A stretch of DNA of 64,000 bases from Clostridium tagluense (GTDB lineage Bacteria > Bacillota > Clostridia > Clostridiales > Clostridiaceae), in the NCBI RefSeq assembly GCF_003865095.1, contig NZ_BHYK01000002.1, positions 131,841 to 195,840 of the forward strand, read 5' to 3'. The notes beneath the pieces are model-generated. The model was not told the DNA's origin, made no database searches, and was given only the letters and a program-made list of their open reading frames with translations. Of this stretch, positions 9,677-18,381 are shown one piece after another. The number at the start of each line of letters is the position of its first letter. Positions within the stretch are counted from its first letter, which is position 1. The position numbers and the translations under genes were made by a program.

Positions 9677-11119
9677 TTATAGTAAGTCTTTATTTTTGCC
9701 AGTTATTAAAATAGAATTCCCACCTGATTTTGTAACCTGGTCGCGAGGTATATTAAGTTCTTTTGATAGTATGTCTACAACTCTTGTAGCACAAAAGCCT
9801 GATTGGCATCTCCCCATTCCAGCTCTTGTACGTCTTTTAACGCCATCAAGTGTTGTTGCTCCAAGGGGTCTTCTTATTGAATCTATAATTTCGCCTTCAG
9901 TTACGGTTTCACACCTGCAAATAATTTTACCGTATTCAGGTATTTCTTTAATTATTTCTTTTCGCTCTTCATTTGACATTTCTCTAAATTTTCTTATACC
10001 TTGTCGTATAGGATTAAATTCTGAATTTTTTTCAGGTGCTAATTTTCCTATTACTATATCAGCTACCATTACAGCAATGCTTGGAGCACTAGTTAAACCT
10101 GGTGAATCAATTGATGCTACATTAATAAAGTTTTTAGCATCAATTGCCTCCCCAATTATAAAATCATTTCCACTATTTTTTGCTCTATTGCCTGCAAAAG
10201 AGGTTATTACCATATTCATAGGAAGTGGCTCTTGAATGCTTAGTCCTGCGTTCAATAAAATATCATCAATACCTTCCTTAGTTGTACAAAGATTATCTTT
10301 GCTTTCTACATCTACAGCATCAGGACCAACGAGCAGATTGCCATCCACAGTAGGTGTAACTAAAACGCCTTTTCCAAGTTTAGTTGGAAGTTGGAAAATT
10401 GTTTTTGTAACTAAATCTCCTACAGCTTTATCAAATAAAACGTACTCTCCTCGTTTGGGAAGTATTTTAAATTTGTGATCGCTTACCATATTATTAATTT
10501 CATCCGAGAACAAACCAGCTGCGTTTATGATTATTTTTGTTTCAATGGGACCTTTATTAGTTTTTATAATATAATTATTTGATTTTTTTTCTATGGAAGT
10601 GACTCCAGTTTCAAATTCAAATTTGACACCGTTGTTATATGCGTTCTCTGCCATAGCAATAGTCATTTCATATGGACAAACTATTCCACCTGTTGGAGCA
10701 TATAATGCAGCAACACATTTTTTAGTTATATTAGGTTCCATTTCGCGAACCTGATCGCCAGTAAGAATAACTAAACCAGGTACTCCGTTTTTTTGTCCTT
10801 GATGAAGTAAATTTTCTAGATCTCCTAGGTGCTGTTTGTCAAAACATAAAACCAATGATCCATTTCTCTTAAATGGGAAATCTAATTCCTTGGCAAGGTC
10901 TGTATACATTGCATTACCTAGGGCGTTTAATTTCCCCTTCAGAGTACTTGGATCTGCATCATGCCCTGCATGAACAATAGCACTATTTGCCTTTGAGGTT
11001 CCAGAACCCACATCACTAGATTTATCAAGCACACATGTTTTCAAATTATATTTAGATAGCTCTCTTGAAATGGAGCATCCCACAATACCAGCACCAATAA
11101 TAGTTACATCAAACATCAT
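9677..11119 (-). CDS. glpA: Glycerol-3-phosphate dehydrogenase, GlpA-like, with BFD-type [2Fe-2S] domain
   Basis: An FAD-dependent dehydrogenase of 480 residues, oxidising glycerol-3-phosphate to dihydroxyacetone phosphate. VTIIGAGIVGCSISREL binds FAD and the DAO-family segment GTSKANSAIVHAGHDADP follows. The C-terminus carries a bacterioferritin-ferredoxin-like module with ICRCETVTEGEI, GATTLDGVKRRTRAGMGRC and GFC, four cysteines for a [2Fe-2S] cluster. AGGAGG just upstream selects the ATG at 11119 (or 11116) over the in-frame ATG at 11137. It is first in the operon, behind a leader terminator. A 2-hydroxyglutarate oxidase is the closest alternative; context argues for glycerol. Confidence 0.82.
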   Translation of the reverse strand: MMFDVTIIGAGIVGCSISRELSKYNLKTCVLDKSSDVGSGTSKANSAIVHAGHDADPSTLKGKLNALGNAMYTDLAKELDFPFKRNGSLVLCFDKQHLGDLENLLHQGQKNGVPGLVILTGDQVREMEPNITKKCVAALYAPTGGIVCPYEMTIAMAENAYNNGVKFEFETGVTSIEKKSNNYIIKTNKGPIETKIIINAAGLFSDEINNMVSDHKFKILPKRGEYVLFDKAVGDLVTKTIFQLPTKLGKGVLVTPTVDGNLLVGPDAVDVESKDNLCTTKEGIDDILLNAGLSIQEPLPMNMVITSFAGNRAKNSGNDFIIGEAIDAKNFINVASIDSPGLTSAPSIAVMVADIVIGKLAPEKNSEFNPIRQGIRKFREMSNEERKEIIKEIPEYGKIICRCETVTEGEIIDSIRRPLGATTLDGVKRRTRAGMGRCQSGFCATRVVDILSKELNIPRDQVTKSGGNSILITGKNKDLL

Positions 11120-11136
11120 ATTACCTCCTAAACGCA

Positions 11137-11200
11137 AACAAAAAGAGAACCTTGAAAAATAGGTATAAAATACCTATAGATCAAGGCTCTCTTCTCTTCG
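11137..11200 (-). terminator. Leader terminator of the glycerol operon, likely GlpP target
   Basis: On the minus strand an 11-bp stem (11191-11181 with 11155-11145, one wobble) encloses a second stem (11177-11171 with 11165-11159), followed by a T-run just before the glpA ribosome-binding site. GlpP, encoded next door, is known in Bacillus to bind such leaders and prevent termination when glycerol-3-phosphate is present. Confidence 0.7.
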
Positions 11201-11220
11201 CCTCTAAATTATTTAATTTA

Positions 11221-11249
11221 ATACTAGCATAATAATTAAACAATTGCAA
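11221..11249 (-). promoter_or_regulatory. Promoter of the glycerol operon
   Basis: Minus strand TTGCAA (11249-11244), 17-base spacer, TAGTAT (11226-11221) preceded by TGC, an extended -10. Transcription would start near 11214 and run into the leader terminator. The remainder of 11250-11520 is A+T-rich with no clear feature. Confidence 0.55.
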
Positions 11250-11536
11250 GAGCAAATAATTATAAAACCAAATAATGTATATATAAATATAATTCCCATA
11301 GATGATTTAATTAGAATGTTATGATTAAAACCTAAAGATTATATTTGTGTATTTGGTATAAAAGCATAACAAATAAATAAACTTGAAAGAAAAATAGCAG
11401 TGTGATAAAATTAATTTTATTAATATAAGGTTGAAGATAAGGGAACTATAATTTAAGGTAGCGTATTCTTGATATTTTGTTTTATTATATTAGGTTATAT
11501 TATGGAAACTAAAATAAATTTTTGGGGGATATATTA

Positions 11537-12109
11537 TTGGAAAACTTAGATCAATTACTAATAGAAAACCCGGTTATTGCAGCAATAAGAAATGAAGAAG
11601 ATTTAGAAAAAGTAATTCATAGTGGTGTTCTTATTGTGTTTGTATTGTATGGAAGCATAATAAGTCTAAAGAAAATATGTGTGAGGCTTAAAGAGGCAGG
11701 CAAAGTAGTATTTGTTCATGTGGATTTGATAGAAGGATTAAAAGGGGATTATACTGGACTGCTTTTTATAAAGCAATGCGGAGAGCCCTACGGTATTATA
11801 ACTACAAAAGCAACAAATATAAAAAATGGAAAAAAATTAAATTTTTGTGTTATACAGAGAATATTTGTGGTGGATTCACTTTCCCTTAAAACAGGAATAC
11901 ATAATATACAATCTGTGCTGCCAGATGCTGTAGAAGTTATGCCAGGAGTTGCAAGCAAGATTATTAAAAGTATGGAAAATCAAGTTCGAGTACCAATTAT
12001 AGCAGGGGGCTTAATTCAAACTAAAAAGGATATAATGGAATCAATTAGTGCAGGAGCCATGGCAATTTCAACAACAAAACAAGAATTATGGACTTTATCT
12101 GAGGAGTAA
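11537..12109 (+). CDS. glpP: Glycerol operon antiterminator GlpP
   Basis: An RNA-binding regulator that, in complex with glycerol-3-phosphate, prevents premature termination in glp leader transcripts. The 190-residue protein shows the family pattern: ENPVIAAIRNEEDLE at the N-terminus, HVDLIEGLKGDYTGL, and a TIM-barrel-like end VRVPIIAGGLIQTKKDIMES. GGGGGAT at 11524-11530 favours TTG 11537 over the upstream in-frame TTG 11522. It is divergent from the minus-strand operon it should regulate. Confidence 0.88.
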   Translation: MENLDQLLIENPVIAAIRNEEDLEKVIHSGVLIVFVLYGSIISLKKICVRLKEAGKVVFVHVDLIEGLKGDYTGLLFIKQCGEPYGIITTKATNIKNGKKLNFCVIQRIFVVDSLSLKTGIHNIQSVLPDAVEVMPGVASKIIKSMENQVRVPIIAGGLIQTKKDIMESISAGAMAISTTKQELWTLSEE

Positions 12110-12115
12110 AGGAAG

Positions 12116-12156
12116 CAAGGATTTCAAGTATAATTACTTTGAAATCCTTGTCTTTT
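12116..12156 (+). terminator. Terminator of glpP
   Basis: A 12-bp perfect stem (12116-12127 with 12139-12150) followed by TCTTTTATTTTT. Confidence 0.88.
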
Positions 12157-12193
12157 ATTTTTCAGTAGTTTGTGCACGCGTTTGCACGAAACA

Positions 12194-12289
12194 ATAGGGA
12201 ATAATTGCGAGAGTTAACCCAGCAAGAGCTAAATGCCATTGCTTGGTATATTCACCAAAGAAGAAGAAGAAAGTTCGCAGTGGTAATGT
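12194..12289 (-). pseudogene. Fragment of a MalG-type sugar ABC permease
   Basis: About 30 residues remain, including TLPLRTF and QWHLALAGLTLAIIP. This resembles the C-terminal end of the second inner-membrane permease of carbohydrate uptake 1 (CUT1) ABC transporters, where a tyrosine/tryptophan-rich loop precedes the last helix. It is cut off on both sides and has no start. It follows the MalF-type fragment in the order expected of a decayed operon. Confidence 0.5.
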
Positions 12290-12309
12290 TTGTGTCTCTG
12301 ATGAAGGAC

Positions 12310-12570
12310 ATTTCCAAGTCCGGCAAAAACTTGTGTGAAAATAAACTGCCAAATAAATCCAAGTATAAGTCCACCAATTAAGTTAGGCATAAAAAATATA
12401 GTTCTAAGTAGATTGTTACCTTTCATTCCAGTTGTTACAAGTAAAGCAAGCCCAAATCCGATACAATTTATTACTACTACTGAAACTACAGTAAATAAAG
12501 CTGTAAATTTGAATGAATCAAGAAAAGTTGGATCATTAAAAGCGGTTACATAATTTGTAAATCCAACCTT
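12310..12570 (-). pseudogene. Fragment of a MalF-type sugar ABC permease
   Basis: About 85 residues of a CUT1 permease survive: GFTNYVTAFNDPTFLDSFK followed by two hydrophobic helices and RTIFFMPNLIGGLILGF ending at FAGLGN. The upstream part is joined out of frame to a solute-binding-protein fragment and the downstream part breaks off into unrelated sequence. It cannot encode a working transporter. Confidence 0.68.
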
Positions 12571-13233
12571 CTTTAACACCATCTAAAGGCGTTGGTAATA
12601 TACCAATATTTTTAGATAATTCTGGGTCGATACCATCGATTGATCCAAAAGCCCAGTTTCCTTGTTGAATAATTGCTACTTTACCCATAGAGAACATTTT
12701 TTCAACTTGCGTTGAATAATCTAAGCTATTAATTGATTTATTAGAACCATCTGGTTTATATGCATATTTAATTTGAAGATCTAATAGTTTTTTTAATGGT
12801 TGATTTTGTTTAAATGTTGTTGTTTTTGCATTAAATGCATCTAAAACTGTTGGAAATTCATTTGCAAAAGCAATGTTAGATAAGTGGAGTCCAGTTACCC
12901 AAGTTTCCTTGCCAGGCAAAGCAAATACCGCATCTAGTTTTAAGTCTTTTTTCTTTGAATCCAATGTTTTTGATGCAGCTTCTAAATCTGCATAGGTTTT
13001 AATTTTTGAAGCATCAATTCCTGCTTTTGTGAATATTTCTTTATTGTAAATAAGTCCATATCCTTCCTGGTTAAATGGCATACCCACAAGTTTGCCATCC
13101 ATTTTCACAGCGTCTAAGGTTCCAGGGTAAGCTTGTGCTACCCAAGGCTCTTTTGAAAAATCTTGAAGTTTTGCCTTCCAGTCAAGTGCATCTTGAGGTC
13201 CACCTATATTGTATATGGTTGGTTCTTGTAGTT
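12570..13233 (-). pseudogene. Fragment of a sugar ABC solute-binding protein
   Basis: An internal piece of about 220 residues of an extracellular family-1 solute-binding protein, with KLVGMPFNQEGYGLIYNKE, KIKTYADLEAASKTL and AIIQQGNWAFGSIDGI. The frame runs upstream through GGPQDALDWKAKLQDF to about 13233, where a stop precedes it and no signal peptide is found. Downstream it ends at GVKEGWIY and fuses abruptly with permease sequence. Both ends are therefore missing, so this is a deletion remnant. Confidence 0.7.
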
Positions 13234-13350
13234 AACCCTAGGCAGTGTTGTAGGTTAGTGCGTAAAATTGTCAATGTAGTAGCATCGCATATGATGATTT
13301 AATAGAGCTAGATATATGTGTCAAAAGTGTTGCATTGAACTTAAGCTTAA

Positions 13351-13405
13351 AAAAAAGCAATCTCTTTACCTGAAATAAATTTAAGGTAAAGAGATTGCTT
13401 TTTTT
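13351..13405. terminator. Strong bidirectional terminator
   Basis: A perfect stem of about 21 bp with A-run on one side and T-run on the other and a loop of 12 bases. It probably terminates the small minus-strand gene that ends at 13413. Between 13234 and 13350 nothing else is recognised. Confidence 0.9.
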
Positions 13406-13412
13406 AGATTGT

Positions 13413-13577
13413 TTAAAGTTGTTTGTCACAATCTAAAGGCCCACATATGTCAAACTCGGAATCTGATGGTTCTGGCACAAAATTTGCCTCTTTTTTTGCT
13501 TTTTCAAGTTTAGCTTTTTCTATTTTTACTGATTCCTCTGGGCTCAAATTTTTAGGTTGTATTTCTTTATCTGTCAT
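13413..13577 (-). CDS. Small unknown protein, 54 residues
   Basis: A short open frame with an excellent ribosome-binding site (AAAAGGAGAGG, 6-8 bases before ATG) and a strong terminator directly after its stop. The product has a charged, probably helical middle (EESVKIEKAKLEKAKKEA) and a C-terminus with the motif DICGPLDCD, two cysteines spaced CGPLDC. No family is recognised. The paired cysteines might bind metal or form a disulfide. It is divergent from hutP. The gene structure is convincing; the function is unknown. Confidence 0.6.
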   Translation of the reverse strand: MTDKEIQPKNLSPEESVKIEKAKLEKAKKEANFVPEPSDSEFDICGPLDCDKQL

Positions 13578-13693
13578 TTGTAATCCTCTCCTTTTTTAAT
13601 AGTATTAGCTTATTTACTATACTATAACCCTAAATCTAAATTATATCAGTGATTGTGAACAAATATTAATTATTATATTAGATTAATTATTTG

Positions 13694-13723
13694 TTGTTTT
13701 TAAATTTTGGATGCTACTATAAT
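13694..13723 (+). promoter_or_regulatory. Promoter of hutP
   Basis: TTGTTT (13694-13699), 18-base spacer, TATAAT (13718-13723), 46 bases before the hutP start. Confidence 0.5.
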
Positions 13724-13769
13724 ATATGTTATAATACAAGTAAAAAATATTAAGGTAGAGGTGATACTT

Positions 13770-14189
13770 ATGGATCATAAAAGTACAGACATTGCTAAAG
13801 TTTCTGTAAAAATGTCCCTATGTTCAAGAGCTAGTGAAGAAAAGCTCATAATAGCTTACAAAGAAAAAGGAGTAATAGTTACTGCAATAGATATTGGAGG
13901 TAATTTTTCGGGATTTACTACAAAGGTAATTGAAAGTGCTATTGTAGCATCTAAAAGAGGTGGACTTATAAAGGATTGTCACGTTCATGAGGGTGCTGTA
14001 GCGGGTGCTACTAAAGAAGCCTTATCGCAGATTGCATCTAAAGCAAACGGCTTAAATGTGGGCGGTAAAATAGGAATAGCTAGATCTGGTGAACATATAA
14101 GTGTGTGTATATTTTTAAGTATAGGACTACTCCATTTGAATGAAGTTGTAATAGGACTTGCACATCGTTCTATACCTGATATTTATTAA
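13770..14189 (+). CDS. hutP: HutP-family RNA-binding antiterminator
   Basis: A 139-residue HutP-family protein. In Bacillus subtilis HutP, bound to L-histidine and Mg2+, binds UAG-rich hut leader RNA and prevents termination. Residues EGAVAGATKEAL align with the metal/ligand helix of HutP, and VVIGLAHRSIP matches its C-terminal FGVGINHI end including the conserved histidine; HVHEG supplies further histidines. GAGGTGAT precedes ATG 13770; an in-frame ATG at 13707 lies upstream of the SD within the promoter. No hut catabolic genes are nearby. Instead an ABC transporter follows, behind a UAG-triplet array. Confidence 0.8.
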   Translation: MDHKSTDIAKVSVKMSLCSRASEEKLIIAYKEKGVIVTAIDIGGNFSGFTTKVIESAIVASKRGGLIKDCHVHEGAVAGATKEALSQIASKANGLNVGGKIGIARSGEHISVCIFLSIGLLHLNEVVIGLAHRSIPDIY

Positions 14190-14311
14190 TTAGGATTTAG
14201 CATTTAAAAGTTTCGTATTTTAAAATATATTGACATTTCAAATATATTGTTATACTATATCTATAAAGTTTTAAAGAGGTAGTAGTAACAAATTTGAGGA
14301 AGAACATAATG

Positions 14312-14385
14312 TAGGTAATGTAGGTAATGTAGGTAATGTAGATAATGTAGAATGGTAGCGTAGCATGGTAGGCATTAAATGGTAG
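14312..14385 (+). promoter_or_regulatory. UAG-triplet array, probable HutP-binding site
   Basis: TAG occurs at 14312, 14321, 14330, 14339 and 14348 with a strict 9-base period (unit GTAGGTAAT), then at 14356, 14361, 14369 and 14383. Two more lie at 14280 and 14283. HutP binds multiple UAG triplets in RNA, and a terminator follows at once. Recognition by the adjacent HutP is an inference; the period differs from that of the Bacillus hut site. Confidence 0.6.
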
Positions 14386-14401
14386 GAATTAATACGTAAA
14401 T

Positions 14402-14438
14402 AAAGCTGGCTATAAATTAAATAGTAGCTTTTATTTTT
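14402..14438 (+). terminator. Attenuator before the ABC transporter operon
   Basis: AAAGCT..CTAT pairs with ATAG.AGCTTT (14402-14413 with 14421-14431, small internal bulge) and is followed by TTATTTTTAT. It lies between the UAG array and the transporter start, the position expected for HutP-controlled termination. Confidence 0.6.
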
Positions 14439-14467
14439 ATAACTAAATATTTTAGGAGGATGGTAGT

Positions 14468-15478
14468 ATGGTAGCAAAAAAATTATTATTAGGTGTAATA
14501 GGCATGTCTTTTTTAGGTGCCTTTGTTTTAACAGGGTGTTTATCTGCTAAAACAAAAAATCAAAGTAATTCTGATAAGGTGATAAATATCGGAATAAGTC
14601 AACTCGTAGAACATCCAGCATTAGACAAAACTCGCAAAGGATTTATAGATGCCCTTAGCTCTAAGGGGTTTAAAGATGGCGAAAAAATCAAGATAGACTT
14701 TCAAAATGCCCAAGGGGACATACCAACAGCTCAAACTATTGCAAGCAACTTCATTTCCGAAAAGAAGGATTTAATATTTGCTATAGCAACACCTAGCGCG
14801 CAGGCAGCATATAGCGGTACTAAAAATATTCCTATACTTATAACTGCTGTAACTGATCCTGTAAAATCCGGTCTTGTAAAATCTCTAAATAAACCAGGTA
14901 CAAATGTTACAGGCACTAGTGATATATTGCCTATGGATAAACAATTTCAGTTAATGAAAAAATTAATACCTAACTGCAAAAAGGTAGGTATATTGTATAA
15001 TACTAGTGAAGCAAATTCAGAAATCCAAGTAAATATGGCAAAAGAAAAAGGGTTAAAGATGAATTTAGAAATAATAGCTGTGGGGATTTCAAGTTCTAAT
15101 GAGATATCACAAGCATTAAATTCATTGATTCCTAAAATTGATGCTTTATATACACTAACGGATAATTTGGTAGCATCTTCAATGCCTCTCATTAGTTCTA
15201 AAGCCATTGAAAAAGGAATTCCTGTAATAGGCGCTGAAAAAGCCCACGTTGAGGCTGGTGCACTAGCTACAGAGGGTATAGACTACTACAAACTTGGTTT
15301 TCAAACAGGTCTTATGGCAGTTGATATCATAAATGGTAAAAAGCCAAAAGATATGCCAGTGCAGACGTTAAAGGAAACAACACTTACCATAAATGAAGTC
15401 GTTGCAAGCAAACTTAAGATTACTATACCTAGTGATTTAAAGTCAAAAGCAGTGCTAGTTAAGGGTGGTGCTAAGTAA
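14468..15478 (+). CDS. ABC transporter substrate-binding lipoprotein (TrpX-like)
   Basis: A 336-residue extracellular binding protein of the ABC_sub_bind family used by TrpXYZ-type amino-acid importers. It has a lipoprotein signal: hydrophobic helix then LTGCLSA, with Cys about residue 19 as the lipidation site. Two periplasmic-binding-like lobes follow, with ISQLVEHPALDKTRKGF, AIATPSAQAAYSG, TAVTDPVKSGLVKSL and the C-terminal YYKLGFQTGLMAVDII. AGGAGG precedes the ATG. The permease gene overlaps its stop by one base. Regulation by HutP suggests histidine or a related compound as ligand, but tryptophan/tyrosine is the usual family assignment. Confidence 0.78.
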   Translation: MVAKKLLLGVIGMSFLGAFVLTGCLSAKTKNQSNSDKVINIGISQLVEHPALDKTRKGFIDALSSKGFKDGEKIKIDFQNAQGDIPTAQTIASNFISEKKDLIFAIATPSAQAAYSGTKNIPILITAVTDPVKSGLVKSLNKPGTNVTGTSDILPMDKQFQLMKKLIPNCKKVGILYNTSEANSEIQVNMAKEKGLKMNLEIIAVGISSSNEISQALNSLIPKIDALYTLTDNLVASSMPLISSKAIEKGIPVIGAEKAHVEAGALATEGIDYYKLGFQTGLMAVDIINGKKPKDMPVQTLKETTLTINEVVASKLKITIPSDLKSKAVLVKGGAK

Positions 15479-16371
15479 TGGATGGCTTAATTATAAATAT
15501 ATTAGAACAAGGATTTATATTTGCAATAATGGCTATAGGTGTTTATATAACTTATAGAATATTAGATTTTCCTGATTTATCTGTAGATGGAACCTTTGCA
15601 TTAGGTGCTGCAGTTACAGCAGCTGCACTAATAAAAGGTGTAAATCCTTATATATCACTACTTTTAGCTTTTATTTCAGGTATGATGGCTGGAGGGGTTA
15701 CTGGGATACTTCATGTAAAGCTTAAAATAACAAATTTACTTTCGGGTATTCTAGTTATGATTGGACTTTACTCTATAAATCTTAGAATAATGGGCAAAGC
15801 TAATATACCACTATTTTCACAAAACACTATTTTTTCTAATGATATTTCCCCGGTAATCATAATTGCACTATTTGCTATTTTAGTTAAGATAGCTTTAGAT
15901 TTGTTTTTAAAAACAAAACTTGGTTTTATATTAAGAGCTACAGGGGATAATCCTCAAATGGTAACTTCACTAGGCGTTGATATAGGAACTATTAAAATAC
16001 TTGGTCTTATGATTTCAAATGGTCTTGTAGCAGTTTCAGGTTCTATGATGGCCCAATACCAAAAATTTTCTGATGTAGGTATGGGAACTGGAATTATAGT
16101 TATGGGGCTAGCTTCTGTTATATTAGGAGAAGCTATTTTCAAAAAAGCTTCATGGTGGGTTCCAACAACTACGGCAATTTTAGGCTCAATATTATACAAA
16201 GGTAGTATATCTTTCGCTTTAAAATTAGGTTTACCACCAACAGATTTAAAACTTGTAACTTGTATAATTGTTATATTTGCTTTGGCTTTAAACGGGCGAA
16301 AATTTAATTTGAATTTTAAAATGTTAAAAAGAGTTAATTTGGGAGGTGTGCCAATTGCTCCAAATAAATAA
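15478..16371 (+). CDS. ABC transporter permease (TrpY-like)
   Basis: A 297-residue inner-membrane protein of the branched-chain/LivH-like permease class with eight or nine hydrophobic helices, including ITYRILDFPDLSVDGTFALG, a segment typical of TrpY/ABC permeases paired with ABC_sub_bind proteins. Its ATG overlaps the stop of the binding-protein gene (TAATG). The ATPase gene begins inside its last codons, so the three are translationally coupled. Confidence 0.8.
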   Translation: MDGLIINILEQGFIFAIMAIGVYITYRILDFPDLSVDGTFALGAAVTAAALIKGVNPYISLLLAFISGMMAGGVTGILHVKLKITNLLSGILVMIGLYSINLRIMGKANIPLFSQNTIFSNDISPVIIIALFAILVKIALDLFLKTKLGFILRATGDNPQMVTSLGVDIGTIKILGLMISNGLVAVSGSMMAQYQKFSDVGMGTGIIVMGLASVILGEAIFKKASWWVPTTTAILGSILYKGSISFALKLGLPPTDLKLVTCIIVIFALALNGRKFNLNFKMLKRVNLGGVPIAPNK

Positions 16372-17149
16372 TCTTAAAAAAGTTTTCAATAAAGGCACAA
16401 TAAATGAAAAAGTAATATTCAACAATTTTAACCTTCATATAAATAAAGGGGATTTCATTACTGTAATAGGTAGCAACGGTGCCGGAAAATCAACCCTTTT
16501 AAATTTAATATCTGGTTCAATATTACCGACTGGAGGATCTATTTCTTTAAATGGAAGAGATATATCAGCCCTTCCTGAACATAAAAGAACAAAATTTATA
16601 GGTAGGGTATTCCAAAATCCAACTTTAGGTACATCCCCTTCTATGTCTATATTAGAAAACTTATCCATGGCTTCTAATAAAGGACGTAAGTTTGGATTAA
16701 CTCCTGGCATTAACAAGAAAAAAATAGCTCTATTTAAGGAATCATTATCAGGACTATCTTTAGGCCTTGAAAATAATTTAAGTAAAAAGGTTGGTTTGTT
16801 ATCTGGGGGTCAAAGACAAGCTTTGTCGCTACTTATATCAACCATATCTAATCCAGACTTATTGCTGCTGGATGAACATACAGCAGCCTTAGATCCTAAA
16901 ACTTCTGAAAATATAATAAAATTAACTAAAAGTACTGTTAGTGAAAAAAATATAACTACAGTGATGATAACTCACAATTTAAATTATGCTATAGATATAG
17001 GAAATAGGTTAATAATGCTCCATGCTGGAGAAATACTACTAGATATTAGTGGTGAGGAAAAGAAAAATTTGACTATACCTAAACTATTAGAATTATTTAA
17101 CAATAAAAGTTCTGTGGATTTTATAAGTGACGAAGTAGCATTCTCTTAA
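16355..17149 (+). CDS. ABC transporter ATP-binding protein (TrpZ-like)
   Basis: The ATPase of the importer, 264 residues. Walker A is GSNGAGKST, the signature LSGGQRQALSL, Walker B LLLDEHTAALD and the switch histidine MITHN. GGGAGG at 16341-16346 selects TTG 16355; an upstream in-frame GTG at 16346 overlaps the SD itself. The gene starts inside the permease gene. A hairpin terminator follows. Confidence 0.88.
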   Translation: MLQINNLKKVFNKGTINEKVIFNNFNLHINKGDFITVIGSNGAGKSTLLNLISGSILPTGGSISLNGRDISALPEHKRTKFIGRVFQNPTLGTSPSMSILENLSMASNKGRKFGLTPGINKKKIALFKESLSGLSLGLENNLSKKVGLLSGGQRQALSLLISTISNPDLLLLDEHTAALDPKTSENIIKLTKSTVSEKNITTVMITHNLNYAIDIGNRLIMLHAGEILLDISGEEKKNLTIPKLLELFNNKSSVDFISDEVAFS

Positions 17150-17158
17150 AAATTTTGG

Positions 17159-17195
17159 AAAGGAGGTAACTTTAAGTTATCTCCTTATTTTAGTT
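17159..17195 (+). terminator. Terminator of the ABC importer operon
   Basis: AAGGAGGTAACTT pairs with TAAGTTATCTCCTT and is followed by ATTTTAGTTT. Confidence 0.7.
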
Positions 17196-17299
17196 TATAA
17201 ATTTATTGATACTTAGGTGTACATTTACATGAAAAGGAATTATATACTTAATGTAGAATATAGTATATAGTATGTTTTAGAAAAATTGGAGGAATTTTT

Positions 17300-18304
17300 A
17301 TGGGCGAAAATTTAAAACAAACAAAAGATGAAGTCTCACTATTTTTATTTATAACATTTTTAATCACTTTTCTTATGGGCGGTTTTATGCTCTATGTTCA
17401 TAAAACCATGATAAATGTTAACTTAGCAACATTTGCAGAGGTGCAAATGTTTTATCCAGCTTTTGTTGTTATTGCTTTAAAGATGTTTTACTATAAAGAA
17501 GAAATAAACAATAACATATTGATATTTTACAAAATTTATATAGGGTTATTTATAATTTCATTTGCTATTCAAATACTAGGAGTCTTTCTTTTTCCGCATA
17601 AATTAGAGATTATACAAGCAATAGTGCTTAGCATATTTAGCATAGTAACTTTTAGTTTGGTTATAAAAAATAAAGAAAATTGTTTCGAAAAAATAAATAT
17701 GGTTTTTGGTAAGAATTTTAAAATGGTAATTATATTAGCAGTAATATTTTTTATACTGAAATTAGTTGTTTCACTTGTATATGCAATCTTACCGGGGCAA
17801 GTATTTTCAATATCTGGTAATGATATTTCAAAAACTATCTTATCAATAATTACAATTCCAATTAACATTGTACTAATTTGGATTATGTTTTTTGGTGAAG
17901 AATTTGCATGGAGAGGATATTTACAACCAAGACTTCAGGTTATGTTTGGTAAAAAGCTAGGAGTGATAATTTTAGGGTTTATTTGGGGATTTTGGCATTT
18001 TCCATTATGTTTTATGTTATACAGTCCAGCTACACCTATACTCTGCGTTATTTCTCATGTTTTTTATTGTACTATAATTGGAGTGTTTTTAGGATATGTT
18101 TATATGAAAACAGGCAACCTTTGGTCCGTTATAATTATTCATATAATTAACAATTCTTCCTTGTCAGCTGGAGCGGGTTATGGAGCAATATTGACCTTAA
18201 AAGATGTGGCTATTTCAATTTTATTGTTTGCTATAGTTTATTTACCTTTCATATTTACTAAAGAATATAAGGCTGATAAGAATGAATTTAATATACAAGA
18301 ATAA
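17300..18304 (+). CDS. CPBP (CAAX-like) intramembrane protease
   Basis: A 334-residue membrane protein with about eight hydrophobic helices. The catalytic motif 1 EEFAWRGYLQPRLQ near residue 200 and motif 2 FIWGFWHFPL mark the CPBP/Abi glutamic intramembrane protease family. Related proteins process or give self-immunity to peptides in Firmicutes. GGAGG precedes the ATG. It stands just before an ABC-exporter/two-component cluster, so a role in peptide defence is plausible but not shown. Confidence 0.82.
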   Translation: MGENLKQTKDEVSLFLFITFLITFLMGGFMLYVHKTMINVNLATFAEVQMFYPAFVVIALKMFYYKEEINNNILIFYKIYIGLFIISFAIQILGVFLFPHKLEIIQAIVLSIFSIVTFSLVIKNKENCFEKINMVFGKNFKMVIILAVIFFILKLVVSLVYAILPGQVFSISGNDISKTILSIITIPINIVLIWIMFFGEEFAWRGYLQPRLQVMFGKKLGVIILGFIWGFWHFPLCFMLYSPATPILCVISHVFYCTIIGVFLGYVYMKTGNLWSVIIIHIINNSSLSAGAGYGAILTLKDVAISILLFAIVYLPFIFTKEYKADKNEFNIQE

Positions 18305-18381
18305 ATAGATAGAGAAGATTTCATCTCTTAAGTGCTGAGTAGCTTAAGAGAATTTGTCTGAAACCCTGGAGGGAATAATGT

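Noticed and set aside
9639..10235. 198-codon open frame on the plus strand
   Set aside because: Antisense to the GlpA-like gene, no ribosome-binding site and no recognisable protein; a shadow of the real gene.
14271..14467. T-box leader or TRAP site before the ABC importer
   Set aside because: No T-box sequence or specifier stem is visible, and the UAG spacing is far wider than TRAP sites; the adjacent hutP gives a better explanation.
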